Origin: Terriglobales bacterium
GTDB lineage: Bacteria; Acidobacteriota; Terriglobia; Terriglobales; Acidobacteriaceae
Direction of reading: 5' to 3'
Assembly: GCA_035651655.1 (NCBI GenBank)
Contig: DASRFG010000024.1
Span: 1-64,000 of the forward strand
DNA: 64,000 nucleotides
In this document: one piece after another, positions 34,289 through 43,003 of the stretch
How the letters are laid out: each line of letters begins with the position of its first letter
Numbering within the stretch: the first letter of the stretch is position 1
The notes under the pieces: generated by a model
Seen by the model: only the letters and a program-made list of their open reading frames with translations
What the model was told of the DNA's origin: nothing
Databases searched by the model: none
Made by a program: the position numbers and the translations under genes

Positions 34289-34762
34289 CTAAGAGCGCGC
34301 CTGGGTTTCAGCCAGCTCACCTGCCTGGGCCGCGCTTACCTCGATCTGCTCGTCCACAAATTGTTTTTGGAGCTCGTCATCCCCCAGCAAAGCAAACGAA
34401 TTCGTGATCTTGGCTTGGCCGTGATCTACGCCGGTAATCACATAGGAGCAGCCCAGCCAGTGCGCCTCCGCAAGATCGGTCGCCGACCAGCGCGCCGGGT
34501 GATCAGGATGAGAGTGGTAGAAGCCCACAATGTCTTCGCCGCGCTCACGACCCTGACGCTGAATACGAATTAGCTCTCGCGGATCAATATGATAGCGGTT
34601 TTGCGGCGAATCGGTACGGGTGTTACCAGCGCGGACGATAGAGGTAACAATGCGCTCGTCACCCTCGGCCCGGCCTAGCAGCACCCCACAGCACTCGTGA
34701 GGGTAGGTTTCTTCGCCGTGAGCGCGCAAAGCGTCATAGTTAGATTTGTCAATTTTCAGCAT
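34289..34762 (-). CDS. JAMM/Mov34 metalloprotease (Mec+/QbsD-like)
   Basis: 157 aa. The JAMM motif is complete: Glu in GEETYPHECCG, then GFYHSHPDHPARWSATD with the HxH...S..D zinc ligands. Bacterial JAMM proteins next to CysO release cysteine from the CysO-cysteine adduct (Mec+) or trim carrier tails (QbsD). In this operon both may be needed because the carrier ends in GGWSH. The gene lies between the CysM-like gene and the carrier with 15 bp and 26 bp spacings. Confidence 0.9.
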   Translation of the reverse strand: MLKIDKSNYDALRAHGEETYPHECCGVLLGRAEGDERIVTSIVRAGNTRTDSPQNRYHIDPRELIRIQRQGRERGEDIVGFYHSHPDHPARWSATDLAEAHWLGCSYVITGVDHGQAKITNSFALLGDDELQKQFVDEQIEVSAAQAGELAETQARS

Positions 34763-34777
34763 GTATTTTTCGACTGA

Positions 34778-35746
34778 TTATTCGTCCCAGAATCTCTCGC
34801 TGAGGTACTTGTCGCCGGAATCCGGAAATATCGTGACTATGACCGCCGCCTGCTTACTGTGGGCTGCGCGGTGGGCCACCTGCATACAGCCTACCACCGC
34901 CGCACCTGACGAGATGCCAACCAGCAAGCCTTCTTCGCGCGCCATACGCCGCACCATTTCGTAGGCGGCCTCTGTAGAAATACCCATCTCCTCATCGGCG
35001 AGATTGGGATCGTAAATCCTGGGCACCATGGCGCTGGCCATGTGTTTGGCGCCCTCAATTCCGTGGAAAGCTGAGTCTGGTTGGAGAGAGATGCACTGAA
35101 TCCCGGGGTTCAGCTCTTTCAAGCGGCGCGCCGTGCCGACAAAAGTCCCACTTGTGCCCAGCATGGCGACGAAGTGAGTTAGCTGGCCGTCGGTTTGTTG
35201 CCAGATCTCATTGGCGGTCCCGTCATAATGGGCTCGCCAGTTCGCATCATTGGAATACTGGTCGGCATAGAAGAAACGCCCAGGATCGGCGGCAAACAGT
35301 TCCCGTGCTTTGCGAATGGCGCCATCGGAACCCTCCCCGGCGTCGGTGTAGATGACGTTGGCTCCATAGGCATGCAGGATTCGCTTGCGCTCCAGGGAAA
35401 CATTTGACGGCATGCAGAGAGTGACGCCGAATCCTTCAGCTGCGCCGATCATCGCGTACGCAATGCCGGTGTTGCCGCTGGTGGAGTCCAGAAGTTCTTT
35501 CTCTCTCGTGAACTTGCCGCTGCTGCGACCTTCAGCAACAATGCGCGCGGCAGCACGGTCCTTGACCGATCCTCCGGGATTGAACCATTCGGCTTTACCT
35601 AGAACTTCGATTCCTGGGGACCCGCTTTGCAGGTCCGCAGTAATACGCTCGATCCGGAGCAGGGGTGTATTGCCAATCCGCTGCAAAGTATTTTTTCCAA
35701 ACTTCGGTGGCGCCGTTTGGAGGGTTCCTGTGGCTCTATCTCTCAC
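34778..35746 (-). CDS. cysM: Cysteine synthase, CysM-type PLP enzyme
   Basis: 322 aa from GTG 35746. PLP fold type II: the catalytic Lys in NPGGSVKDRAA, substrate loop STSGNTGIAYA, the phosphate loop GTSGTFVGTARRL and the end VTIFPDSGDKYLSE. As the first gene of the cysM-mec-cysO-moeZ operon it is likely the O-phosphoserine or O-acetylserine sulfhydrylase using CysO-thiocarboxylate as sulfur donor. Sequence alone does not decide between the acceptor substrates. No upstream regulator binding site was recognised. Confidence 0.93.
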   Translation of the reverse strand: MRDRATGTLQTAPPKFGKNTLQRIGNTPLLRIERITADLQSGSPGIEVLGKAEWFNPGGSVKDRAAARIVAEGRSSGKFTREKELLDSTSGNTGIAYAMIGAAEGFGVTLCMPSNVSLERKRILHAYGANVIYTDAGEGSDGAIRKARELFAADPGRFFYADQYSNDANWRAHYDGTANEIWQQTDGQLTHFVAMLGTSGTFVGTARRLKELNPGIQCISLQPDSAFHGIEGAKHMASAMVPRIYDPNLADEEMGISTEAAYEMVRRMAREEGLLVGISSGAAVVGCMQVAHRAAHSKQAAVIVTIFPDSGDKYLSERFWDE

Positions 35747-35960
35747 AATCGCGTACCCTTGTGCGCTCCTGGTGGTGTTGCTCGTAAGCCTTCTGCGCTC
35801 GTGCTACGACTGTAGTAACGTGCTAATTGGATGATGTTAAGCATCTAATGGTCGATATAGTTTACGGATTGACTTCGCTGCCCGGCAACCGAGTCAAAAA
35901 ACGCGGCGCCGAGTAGCCAGCAACCGCATCACATTAAGGGTAGGAACGAAACGGGAACCA

Positions 35961-36434
35961 ATGGCCAAGAAGTCGGAAACGCGTAGCTATGACGAAGCAG
36001 TCAACTGGCTGCGAGAGCACCAGTTCGACATCCTGGAAGCGCCGGGCACAACGAATCGTGTATTTCTGAAGAAATACAATTGCTCGGCGGCGATCCAGAA
36101 GACAGATGATGACGGCGTGAAAGTCTTCGCCTATCCCGGCTATCAGATTGGAAATGAGATCTCCAAACTGATTAATCGCGGATATCAACAATTTCTGAAA
36201 ACCACAAAAACGGAAGTGCCGGCGACCGCAGACCACCTCAAGGCACTGCATAATTTCGCCGAAGAGTTCAAAGAAGCGTTAGGAGCTCCAAGTCTGTACA
36301 ACGAGTCTTTGGGCACGGTCAGTGACGCATACGTTTACGATCGAGTGGAAGAACGCGACAAATCCGAGACCGCCCGTCCCAAGCGTCCCTGGGAGCTAGT
36401 AGGCGCTAATCGCGGAAACGGCAAGGTCAGCTAA
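35961..36434 (+). CDS. Hypothetical protein
   Basis: 157 aa, no signal peptide or membrane segment. The first 95 residues look globular, with SYDEAVNWLREHQFDILEAPGTTNRVFLKKYNCSAAIQ and GYQIGNEISKLINRGYQQFLK. The C-terminal third is charged and Pro/Lys/Arg-rich. No family was recognised. It diverges from the cysM operon and precedes the GHHRLER-family gene by 74 bp. Confidence 0.65.
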   Translation: MAKKSETRSYDEAVNWLREHQFDILEAPGTTNRVFLKKYNCSAAIQKTDDDGVKVFAYPGYQIGNEISKLINRGYQQFLKTTKTEVPATADHLKALHNFAEEFKEALGAPSLYNESLGTVSDAYVYDRVEERDKSETARPKRPWELVGANRGNGKVS

Positions 36435-36508
36435 CCCCCCTACGCTATTTCAGAAAATTTCAAGGCCTGCCACTTCGTCGGTGCAGGCCAGGAAAAAGGG
36501 GCACGGCT

Positions 36509-36961
36509 ATGCGCCTTGGAACAGTTCTGGCCATACTTCTGGTAAGCGGAACCAGCCTCCTGGGCCAGGAACTAAGCTCTGAAGGTGAACCCAAACTGCA
36601 ACACAAATTCTTTGACCGCACCAACATCGCACTGATTGCCGGGATGACACTCGCTGAAACCCTCGACATCACCTCCACATTTCACTTTCGCGACGCGCAC
36701 CCGACGACGGCGCATGAGGCCATTCTGGGCGACTTCGTGGACAACCGGCCGGCATTTGTCGCCTACAGCTATGCCACGGTTGTACTGAACGTTGGAGCTG
36801 CCTGGATGCTTCATCGAGCCGGCCATCACCGCCTGGAGCGCGCATCCAGCATCGTGCACATTGGGCTCACCGCACCGTTAGCAATCAACAATTACGCCTG
36901 GGTCGGACATACAAGCTCCCAAGCCGCGGCGCAACCGCAATTGTCCAGTCGTCCGCGTTGA
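36509..36961 (+). CDS. Exported hypothetical protein, GHHRLER family (paralogue of 5090-5593)
   Basis: 150 aa. Signal peptide LGTVLAILLVSGTSLLGQ, then a short linker and a domain with two or three hydrophobic segments. The pattern N-I-A-L-I-A-G, D-I-T-S-T, V-D-N-R-P and GHHRLERASSIVHI aligns with the protein at 5090-5593 over nearly its full mature length. Function unknown. A strong terminator follows directly. Confidence 0.72.
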   Translation: MRLGTVLAILLVSGTSLLGQELSSEGEPKLQHKFFDRTNIALIAGMTLAETLDITSTFHFRDAHPTTAHEAILGDFVDNRPAFVAYSYATVVLNVGAAWMLHRAGHHRLERASSIVHIGLTAPLAINNYAWVGHTSSQAAAQPQLSSRPR

Positions 36962-36991
36962 AACTAGATCGCTGTTAGTAGCTTATAAAGG

Positions 36992-37021
36992 AAACGGGGA
37001 GCTCCCATGCTCCCCGTTTTT
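36992..37021. terminator. Bidirectional intrinsic terminator
   Basis: An 11-bp perfect stem (36992-37002 with 37009-37019), 6-nt loop and flanking A and T runs lie between two convergent genes, so it can serve both. Confidence 0.9.
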
Positions 37022-37040
37022 AACCGCTGGCGGCGAGTTG

Positions 37041-37460
37041 CTACTCTTTTGTACTGTCGCCGCCACCGCTGGTTTTCATTGATTTGTCAGCTTCAGTGCT
37101 CTCCTGACCGAAGACTAACTTATATTTCTTTCCACCAAAGCGCGCTTCCAGAAGGCTGCGTGCTCCTTGCCCATCGGACTGTGTGACCGCTGATGTGTTG
37201 TCGAACTTGGAGTCAACATCGACTAACTTCGCGGGGGCGGTGGCCAGAACTCTGTTGCCCTGGGTGAATTGCACATGAACATCCGGTCCGCTTCCCTCCC
37301 ATTTCAGGCGATAGGAACCCGGAGCCAGATGATTGCCACTGATTTGAACTGAGTTGCTGAGGTCGAAACTTGCGCTGTTTCCTTTAGTCCCCGCGAATGC
37401 GCTTACCGCCAGCATCAGCGCGAGCGTTAATGTCACGCCACCTTTTACTGCAGTTCTCAT
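37041..37460 (-). CDS. Exported hypothetical protein
   Basis: 139 aa. Signal peptide GGVTLTLALMLAVSAFAGTK, then a small beta-rich domain (SFDLSNSVQISGNHLAPGSYRLKWEGSG ... GGKKYKLVFGQ) with a Ser/Gly/Lys-rich tail. Similar proteins are, by recollection, common in Terriglobia. No function is proposed. It ends at the shared terminator at 36992-37021. Confidence 0.75.
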   Translation of the reverse strand: MRTAVKGGVTLTLALMLAVSAFAGTKGNSASFDLSNSVQISGNHLAPGSYRLKWEGSGPDVHVQFTQGNRVLATAPAKLVDVDSKFDNTSAVTQSDGQGARSLLEARFGGKKYKLVFGQESTEADKSMKTSGGGDSTKE

Positions 37461-38021
37461 AACTAATCCTCTCTTCCCTGCCGGGAACTCTGATGGCGGC
37501 CACTGGATCCCAACCTGACGCCAATCCCCTGCGGCGCTGCTGCTGGTGCGCCGGCGGGGCTGGCAATGCCTGCCAGGGTGGATTAGAATGCTCGCGCGGG
37601 GTTAAACAAAAAAGGATCGCCCGCAAGGACTTTCCTCCACAGAGACTGTTTTCGCCCGGGCCGCCAAACCGTGGGTGAGACAATCTGTTTAACCCCTCAA
37701 AACTTTTTCGGTCGTTCCTTTCAACCGAGTTTCAATTTTGTATACGTTGTAACTTCTGTCGAAGTTCCGTTGCCGCTAAAGATGCTCATCAATCCTTGAG
37801 CGATTCAGTTATTCGAAATTCGACTGGCATTTCTGTGAATTCGAACTGTTGGACGTGCTCGTCTAGCGTCGGTTAGCGGAGAATCTCACCGGGTTACCTG
37901 ATGAGGTTCAGCACAGTTTGTAGGTGTATTGTTGTCTTGCAACCAGATAATGACCGCTCGTCACAAAAATGGCGCGGAACATCCCTGGTTGCTAGTTTCG
38001 TTCCGGTGGAAAACAGCATCC
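37461..38021. other. Intergenic region, no gene recognised
   Basis: 561 bp between two minus-strand genes. It is more AT-rich than its surroundings around 37690-37850 and has no credible ORF. A small inverted repeat (ATTCGAAATTCGA near 37812 and GAATTCGAAC near 37838) is visible. It may hold promoters for the 139-aa protein gene or an unrecognised small RNA. Confidence 0.4.
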
Positions 38022-38981
38022 TCAAATCTTCAGTACTATTTTTCCGAAATTCTTTCTTTCCAGCATCAACCGGAATGCCTCTGCGGCACGAGCTAGTGGC
38101 AGCACAGTCCCTATGACTGGGCGGATGTTACCTTCCGCAATCCACTTGGAGAGGCGCTCCCATGCTGACCGCATGATCTCCGGCTTCAATGCCAAACGAC
38201 TGAGCCACAAACCATGCACGCTAGAACTTTTGGCGTACATTGACGCGGTGTCGAACTTGGGCTGTTGCCCAGTGGCGGTGCCGTACAAAATTACTCGGCC
38301 GAAGTCGCGTAAACATCGCAAGCCCTTGGCAGTGTGTTCGCCACCAAGCATTTCAAAGACGGCGTCCACCCCTTCACCATTGGTTAATTCTTTAATGGCC
38401 TGTTCATAATCTGTTTGCTTGTAATTGATTCCGTGCTGCAGGCCGAGTTCTTTTACCTTGGCCAATTTTTCTTCCGATGATGAAGTGCCATACATCTCCA
38501 GGTTCAGGATTTTCCCGATCTCAACCGCTGCCGTCCCTACCCCTCCAGCGGCGGCATGAATCAGGACCCGCGGACGCAGGTCTGCAGTGGCCTCATCTAA
38601 GAGGCTGGCCTTCCAGTAAGCGAGATAGGCCGTGAAGTAGTTCACCGGAAAGGCTGCGGCCTCTTCAGGGCTCCACCCCATTGGCTGCGGCCACAGGAGC
38701 TCGCGCCGGGTGGCAATGAACTCCGCGAAGGCGCCCCATTGCGCGTAGCCCATGACCCGCTCGCCACTGCCTGCGATGGTTCCTGCAAACTCCCTACCTG
38801 CAACCAGCGGGGCCGGAGGAGTACCGGGATAGCTTCGTTGCGCGGTCATGATGTCCGCAAAATTCACACCTGCTGCTTGAACCTGAACCAGCACCTCGCC
38901 GGCGCCGGGAACGGGCTGAGGAACATCTTTCACTTCGAGAACCTCGGGACCTCCAAATCGCGTAATCACAATGGCTTTCAT
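38022..38981 (-). CDS. Zinc-independent quinone oxidoreductase (QOR/MDR family)
   Basis: 319 aa. ATG 38981 begins MKAIVITRFGGPEVLEVKDV, the usual MDR start. The GroES-like domain (GAGEVLVQVQAAGVNFADIMTAQ, AGREFAGTI) lacks Zn-binding Cys. The Rossmann domain has HAAAGGVGTAAVEIG and substrate loop DAVFEMLGGEHTAKGL. It is typical of zeta-crystallin-like NADPH quinone reductases, which detoxify quinones or reactive carbonyls. It runs opposite to the downstream PIN/TRAM-isp gene group. Confidence 0.9.
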   Translation of the reverse strand: MKAIVITRFGGPEVLEVKDVPQPVPGAGEVLVQVQAAGVNFADIMTAQRSYPGTPPAPLVAGREFAGTIAGSGERVMGYAQWGAFAEFIATRRELLWPQPMGWSPEEAAAFPVNYFTAYLAYWKASLLDEATADLRPRVLIHAAAGGVGTAAVEIGKILNLEMYGTSSSEEKLAKVKELGLQHGINYKQTDYEQAIKELTNGEGVDAVFEMLGGEHTAKGLRCLRDFGRVILYGTATGQQPKFDTASMYAKSSSVHGLWLSRLALKPEIMRSAWERLSKWIAEGNIRPVIGTVLPLARAAEAFRLMLERKNFGKIVLKI

Positions 38982-39306
38982 AGTTGTCGGCACATAATCG
39001 CACTCCACACTAACTCACAAGTAGCAGAGGGGTGGAGTCCTTAAATTTTAAGAGGCGCTTTTCCGAGTGCTGTACCACGCCTCTCTGGTATATACTGCGC
39101 GGCGATAAAGGTGATAGCGACCGCATACGGTCGCGCGCGAAGCCCGTTCATACGAGTTCATACGCTTCGCCATATGATTGGGTTCCAGTCGAAGTATCAG
39201 TGGCTGGAATTTAGCTGTGCGGGACGGCTTTTGGGCCGGGCTGATTACGGTTGGATTAGGTACATCGGCAAGGTTTTAATGGAGCGCGTCCCGGGGAGGT
39301 ATTCCC
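38982..39306. other. Intergenic region before the PIN/TRAM gene
   Basis: 325 bp. A possible promoter for the plus-strand gene is TGG-TATATA around 39086-39094 (extended -10 form). No -35 was identified. No gene was recognised. Confidence 0.35.
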
Positions 39307-40389
39307 TTGGACCTTATTTTGGTTCGGCTTATTTTTATTCTGGTCGTGGCGGGTTCCTGTTACCTTCTTCAGCCGTTCGGATTAAGAGCTCCCATTGCTG
39401 CAGCGGTCGGCGGTCTGATCGGGTTGAGCGTCATTCTGTTCGAAGTACGCCTGCACAAAGTCAGCCTCAAACGCTTGATCGGAGCCGCGATTGGCAGCGT
39501 GCTCGGAATTTTAGGCGCGTACCTCTTCAGTCTGGTCATAAAAGACAGCATCGCTCCCGGTCACACCCAAAGTTTCCTACAGCTCATGGTCATGCTGCTG
39601 ATGGCCTACATCGGCCTGATCGTGGGTGCTAATAAAGGTGACCTGCTGAACCTGGCTGCGTTGGGGGGTGTCTTCGGAGGGGAAAAGCAGGGTCGCAAGG
39701 CGCACAAGATCCTCGACACCAGCGTGATCATCGACGGCAGAATCGCAGACATTGCCGAAACCGGTTTTTTGGATGGCATCATCGTAACTCCTCAATTTGT
39801 TTTGCGGGAGTTGCAACTGGTAGCCGATTCTGCCGACTCTTTGAAGCGCAACCGAGGCCGTCGCGGGCTGGATATTCTCCAACGTCTGCAGAAAGTGGCT
39901 TCCCTAAATATTCAGATTGTGGAAGACGACTTTCCCACCATCCGAGAAGTGGACTTGAAGCTCATCGAGTTGGCGAAATTGTACGAGGGAAAGATCATTA
40001 CTAACGATTTCAACCTTAATAAGGTCGCTCAGCTTCAAGGAGTAGAGGTCCTTAATATTAACGAACTGGCGAACTCGCTCAAGCCGATCGTGCTGCCCGG
40101 CGAGATTATGAAGGTTTTCATTCTTAAGGAAGGCAAGGAATATAACCAGGGCGTAGCTTATCTCGACGATGGCACCATGGTGGTAGTAGACAATGCCCGC
40201 AAAATGATTGGGAAGAACATAGATATCTCGGTCACATCAGTGCTCCAGACCACGGCAGGCAAGATGATTTTCGGAAAGTTTGACGAACGCAACATGCGCC
40301 CAGAGGTACCCAAAGCAGCGCCGATGGCCGAGCCTCTACAGGAGTCGCGTAAGCCCCACCCGATCATGGCCGAACGGCCGCTGGAGTAG
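39307..40389 (+). CDS. Membrane PIN/TRAM-domain protein, YacL family
   Basis: 360 aa. TTG 39307 has GGGGAGGT 7 bp upstream. Four hydrophobic segments at 1-125 precede a PIN nuclease domain: ILDTSVIIDGRIADI (first Asp), VLRELQ (Glu), and late acids in DVLKL-like IREVDLKLIELAKLYEGKIITNDFN. A C-terminal TRAM-like RNA-binding segment (PGEIMKVFILKEGKEYNQGVAYLDDGTMVVVDNAR) closes it. YacL-family proteins are thought to act on RNA at the membrane; substrate unknown. It precedes ispD by 83 bp, and in Bacillus yacL likewise precedes ispD and ispF, so the gene order is conserved. Confidence 0.9.
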   Translation: MDLILVRLIFILVVAGSCYLLQPFGLRAPIAAAVGGLIGLSVILFEVRLHKVSLKRLIGAAIGSVLGILGAYLFSLVIKDSIAPGHTQSFLQLMVMLLMAYIGLIVGANKGDLLNLAALGGVFGGEKQGRKAHKILDTSVIIDGRIADIAETGFLDGIIVTPQFVLRELQLVADSADSLKRNRGRRGLDILQRLQKVASLNIQIVEDDFPTIREVDLKLIELAKLYEGKIITNDFNLNKVAQLQGVEVLNINELANSLKPIVLPGEIMKVFILKEGKEYNQGVAYLDDGTMVVVDNARKMIGKNIDISVTSVLQTTAGKMIFGKFDERNMRPEVPKAAPMAEPLQESRKPHPIMAERPLE

Positions 40390-40472
40390 TAATCCATTTT
40401 TGGCTGGCGGTCCAGTCGGAAGAAACTTCGAGATTTGAACTGCGGCAGACCCGCTCGTATACTGGCGGCCCA

Positions 40473-41219
40473 GTGAAGGTCGTCGCCATCATTCCCGCTG
40501 CGGGTTTGGGCACGCGCATGGCAGCCGCCGAAAATGCGCCGCGCGCCGTAATCGGCAAGACACCTTCCAAGCAATTCACTGAATTGCTAGGGACGCCCAT
40601 CCTGATACATACCCTTCGCAGATTTGTGAGCAGTCCGTATGTACAGGAAATCTACGTTGCATTACGACAAGCTGAAGCGGAAAACTTTCGTCCGCGGCTG
40701 GAGAAGGAACACTTCAGCAAGAAGATTTTCCTGGTTGAGGGGGGTGAGCACCGCCAGCAATCGGTAGCCAACGCTCTGGCGCAGGTGAAAGCTGAGCCGA
40801 GCGACGTGATTCTTGTGCACGATGCGGTACGCCCCCTGGTGGAGGAAGAAGTCATTGCCAATGTGGTTGACGCCGCAAAGAAATATGGAGCCGCCATTGC
40901 CGGCTTACCTGCCGTGGACACGGTGAAGCAGGTGGAACGCACAGCCGAAGGTGCGATCATCAGCTCTACTTTGCCGAGAGAACGCATAGTGCTGGCGCAG
41001 ACGCCGCAGGGCTTCCACTTCAGTGTTCTGAAAAAAGCTTTTGAGGATGCGGCCGAGGCCGGCTTTGTGGGCACTGATGAGGCCTCGCTGGTAGAGCGTT
41101 TCGGACATGAAGTCGCGGTGGTGATGGGCTCGCCGCGGAATCTGAAGATCACAACCCCGGCCGATCTGGAACTGGCCGAGTTCTACATGTCACAGCCCGC
41201 CCGAAGGGCCGCGGGTTAG
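40473..41219 (+). CDS. ispD: 2-C-methyl-D-erythritol 4-phosphate cytidylyltransferase
   Basis: 248 aa from GTG 40473. CTP-binding start IIPAAGLGTRM, then K in GKTPSKQF, D in HDAVRPLV, and LAQTPQGFH and DEASLVE near the end. It attaches CMP to methylerythritol phosphate in the non-mevalonate isoprenoid pathway. About 15 residues (AENAPRAVIGKTPSK) extend the first loop slightly. ispF follows 13 bp downstream. Confidence 0.95.
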   Translation: MKVVAIIPAAGLGTRMAAAENAPRAVIGKTPSKQFTELLGTPILIHTLRRFVSSPYVQEIYVALRQAEAENFRPRLEKEHFSKKIFLVEGGEHRQQSVANALAQVKAEPSDVILVHDAVRPLVEEEVIANVVDAAKKYGAAIAGLPAVDTVKQVERTAEGAIISSTLPRERIVLAQTPQGFHFSVLKKAFEDAAEAGFVGTDEASLVERFGHEVAVVMGSPRNLKITTPADLELAEFYMSQPARRAAG

Positions 41220-41232
41220 TTTTCGTCCACCC

Positions 41233-41838
41233 ATGAGAATTGGCTACGGCTGGGATTCGCACGAGTTCAAAAAGGGCATTCCGCTCAAAATCGGCGGGGT
41301 TGTAATCCCGCATGGGCGGGGTCTCGCCGGGCACTCTGATGGCGACGTTTTGCTGCATGCTTTGACCGACGCCCTGCTGGGCGCAGTGGCAGCCGGCGAC
41401 ATCGGAACGCATTTCCCTGCCTCTGATCCTAAGTGGAAGGGCGCTGATTCCGTAACTTTCCTGCGCGAAGCTCTGCGCAGGGTCATGCAAGCCGGATATA
41501 CGGTAGCCAATGTGGACTCCACCCTGATTGTGGCCGAACCGAAGATCAGCCCCCATGCGGCGAAGATTCAGGCGCGGGTGGCGGAACTGCTCGGCGTACC
41601 GGGGTCGTGTGTTGGTATCAAAGCCAAAACACCGGAAGGGATGGGGACCGACAATGCGGCCATCGCGCATGTGGTTGTGTTGCTGATTAAAAAGCCGGGC
41701 GATGATCGGAGGCAAAAGGCGGCGATGGAAGCCATTCCACAGCCGGAAATTGACAAGGTTGTTGATGAAGTCTTACGGGATGTTCCTACTCCGGCTATAG
41801 ACAAATCGCGCAAACCTGCTACCAAACTCAAGAAATAA
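41233..41838 (+). CDS. ispF: 2-C-methyl-D-erythritol 2,4-cyclodiphosphate synthase with C-terminal extension
   Basis: 201 aa. ATG 41233 starts MRIGYGWDSHEF, including the zinc ligands D8 and H10; the third ligand is in AGHSDGDVLLHALTDALLGA. KGADS and KAKTPEGMGTDNAAIAH complete the family. The usual length is about 155-160 residues, so roughly 40 charged C-terminal residues (after LIKKPGDDRRQKA) are extra. It catalyses the cyclisation step after IspD and IspE; IspE is not in the window. Confidence 0.95.
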   Translation: MRIGYGWDSHEFKKGIPLKIGGVVIPHGRGLAGHSDGDVLLHALTDALLGAVAAGDIGTHFPASDPKWKGADSVTFLREALRRVMQAGYTVANVDSTLIVAEPKISPHAAKIQARVAELLGVPGSCVGIKAKTPEGMGTDNAAIAHVVVLLIKKPGDDRRQKAAMEAIPQPEIDKVVDEVLRDVPTPAIDKSRKPATKLKK

Positions 41839-41872
41839 TCAGCAGCTTCCTTTGGGAAACACAGCGGACTGT

Positions 41873-42610
41873 TTATTTGTTTTGCCGCTGGCGCGCAGCT
41901 TCTACCAATGCGCCGAAGATCGCCTGTGAAGCGTGCTCGTGGGGTGAGCGCTCTGGGTGCCATTGCACAGCAAGAACGAAGTGATCAGGAGAGGTGCCTT
42001 CCAGAGCTTCTATAACGCCGTCGGGCTGGCTGTGCGCCACCGCCCGCAAACCTTCACCGACCGTTTCGGCCGCCTGGTGGTGACTGGAATTCACGCCGAT
42101 TTCGGGGGCGTTGCCTTTGCCCGGTGCGGTGCTCAGAATTTTCGCAAAGTGTGATTGCGGTTCGATCAGCACTCTGTGTGCTTCCTTCTTTTCTTTGTCC
42201 GTGTGGTCAATGCCAGTTTCGAGGTGCTGCACCAATGTTCCCCGGCAAAAGACATTCAGTGCCTGTAGCCCGTAGCAGATTCCCAGGATCGGTTTGCGAT
42301 TCTTGAAGGCTTCTTTCAGCAGGAGCGTATCTTTCTCATCGCGGCGGGGGTCAGGCGCATGCGTTTTAGGATGTCTTTGAGCCTGGTATTGCTCGGGATC
42401 AATATCCGCACGACTGCCCGGCAACAAGACAGCATCACATTCGCGGAGAAGCTTCGCAGCTTGGTCGAGTTCGCTTTCAAGTGGGATGCGGACCGGTTCT
42501 CCGCCTGCTTGTTCCACCGCTCGTTCATAATGTGGCAAGGTGCGCTGAGCATACTCGGTGTCGGAGTGGGGCACCGGTATAGCAATTCGCGGCTTCCTTC
42601 TGCTTTCCAT
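41873..42610 (-). CDS. Class I glutamine amidotransferase, gamma-glutamyl-GABA hydrolase-like
   Basis: 245 aa. ATG 42610 overlaps the stop of the upstream small membrane gene (ATGA). The class I amidotransferase triad is clear: Cys in LGICYGLQAL, His in VQWHPERSP and the Glu two residues after that His. The region LLPGSRADIDPEQY and the spacing match the PuuD/peptidase C26 family, which hydrolyses gamma-glutamyl-GABA in putrescine breakdown. No other putrescine genes are nearby, so the substrate is uncertain. Confidence 0.88.
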   Translation of the reverse strand: MESRRKPRIAIPVPHSDTEYAQRTLPHYERAVEQAGGEPVRIPLESELDQAAKLLRECDAVLLPGSRADIDPEQYQAQRHPKTHAPDPRRDEKDTLLLKEAFKNRKPILGICYGLQALNVFCRGTLVQHLETGIDHTDKEKKEAHRVLIEPQSHFAKILSTAPGKGNAPEIGVNSSHHQAAETVGEGLRAVAHSQPDGVIEALEGTSPDHFVLAVQWHPERSPHEHASQAIFGALVEAARQRQNK

Positions 42611-42906
42611 CAGAACCCCCGCCACGCTGTCAGGCGTTGCCGGTAGCGGCGAAACTCGTTGACCAATGCCGCTACGAACACTACTCCGGCTACGGCAGCG
42701 GCTACCGGGAGTGCCACATGGCGGTAAGCATTGGCCATGTCCGAATGCTGCCCGCCGATCGCGCCTGCTACGGCCGTTCCGAGAATCCCTAACAGCAGGC
42801 TGACGGCGAAGCTGAGCAGCGTCAGCAGCAAGGTGATGAATAGCGCGCGAAATAGCACACCCGCCAGGCGGGGTTTGCGAGTCACCAGCTCGTCGGAGGC
42901 GGGCAT
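42610..42906 (-). CDS. Small membrane protein
   Basis: 98 aa from ATG 42906 (a TTG at 42924 is also possible). Two hydrophobic segments: LFRALFITLLLTLLSFAVSLLLGILGTAVAGAIGG and VALPVAAAVAGVVFVAALV, with a basic C-terminus (NEFRRYRQRLTAW). No family was recognised. It is translationally coupled to the amidotransferase gene. Confidence 0.7.
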   Translation of the reverse strand: MPASDELVTRKPRLAGVLFRALFITLLLTLLSFAVSLLLGILGTAVAGAIGGQHSDMANAYRHVALPVAAAVAGVVFVAALVNEFRRYRQRLTAWRGF

Positions 42907-43003
42907 CCAGTGCCCAGCATACAACGGTTAGGCACCTGTCCACACCTGAGGCCAGAAGCAACAAAAACCTTGCTGTTCTAATCGCTGCGCTAGAATAAAG
43001 GCG

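Noticed and set aside
36463-36490. Hairpin GGCCTGC...GCAGGCC after the 157-aa gene
   Set aside because: It has a bulge and no T-run, so it is not counted as a terminator.
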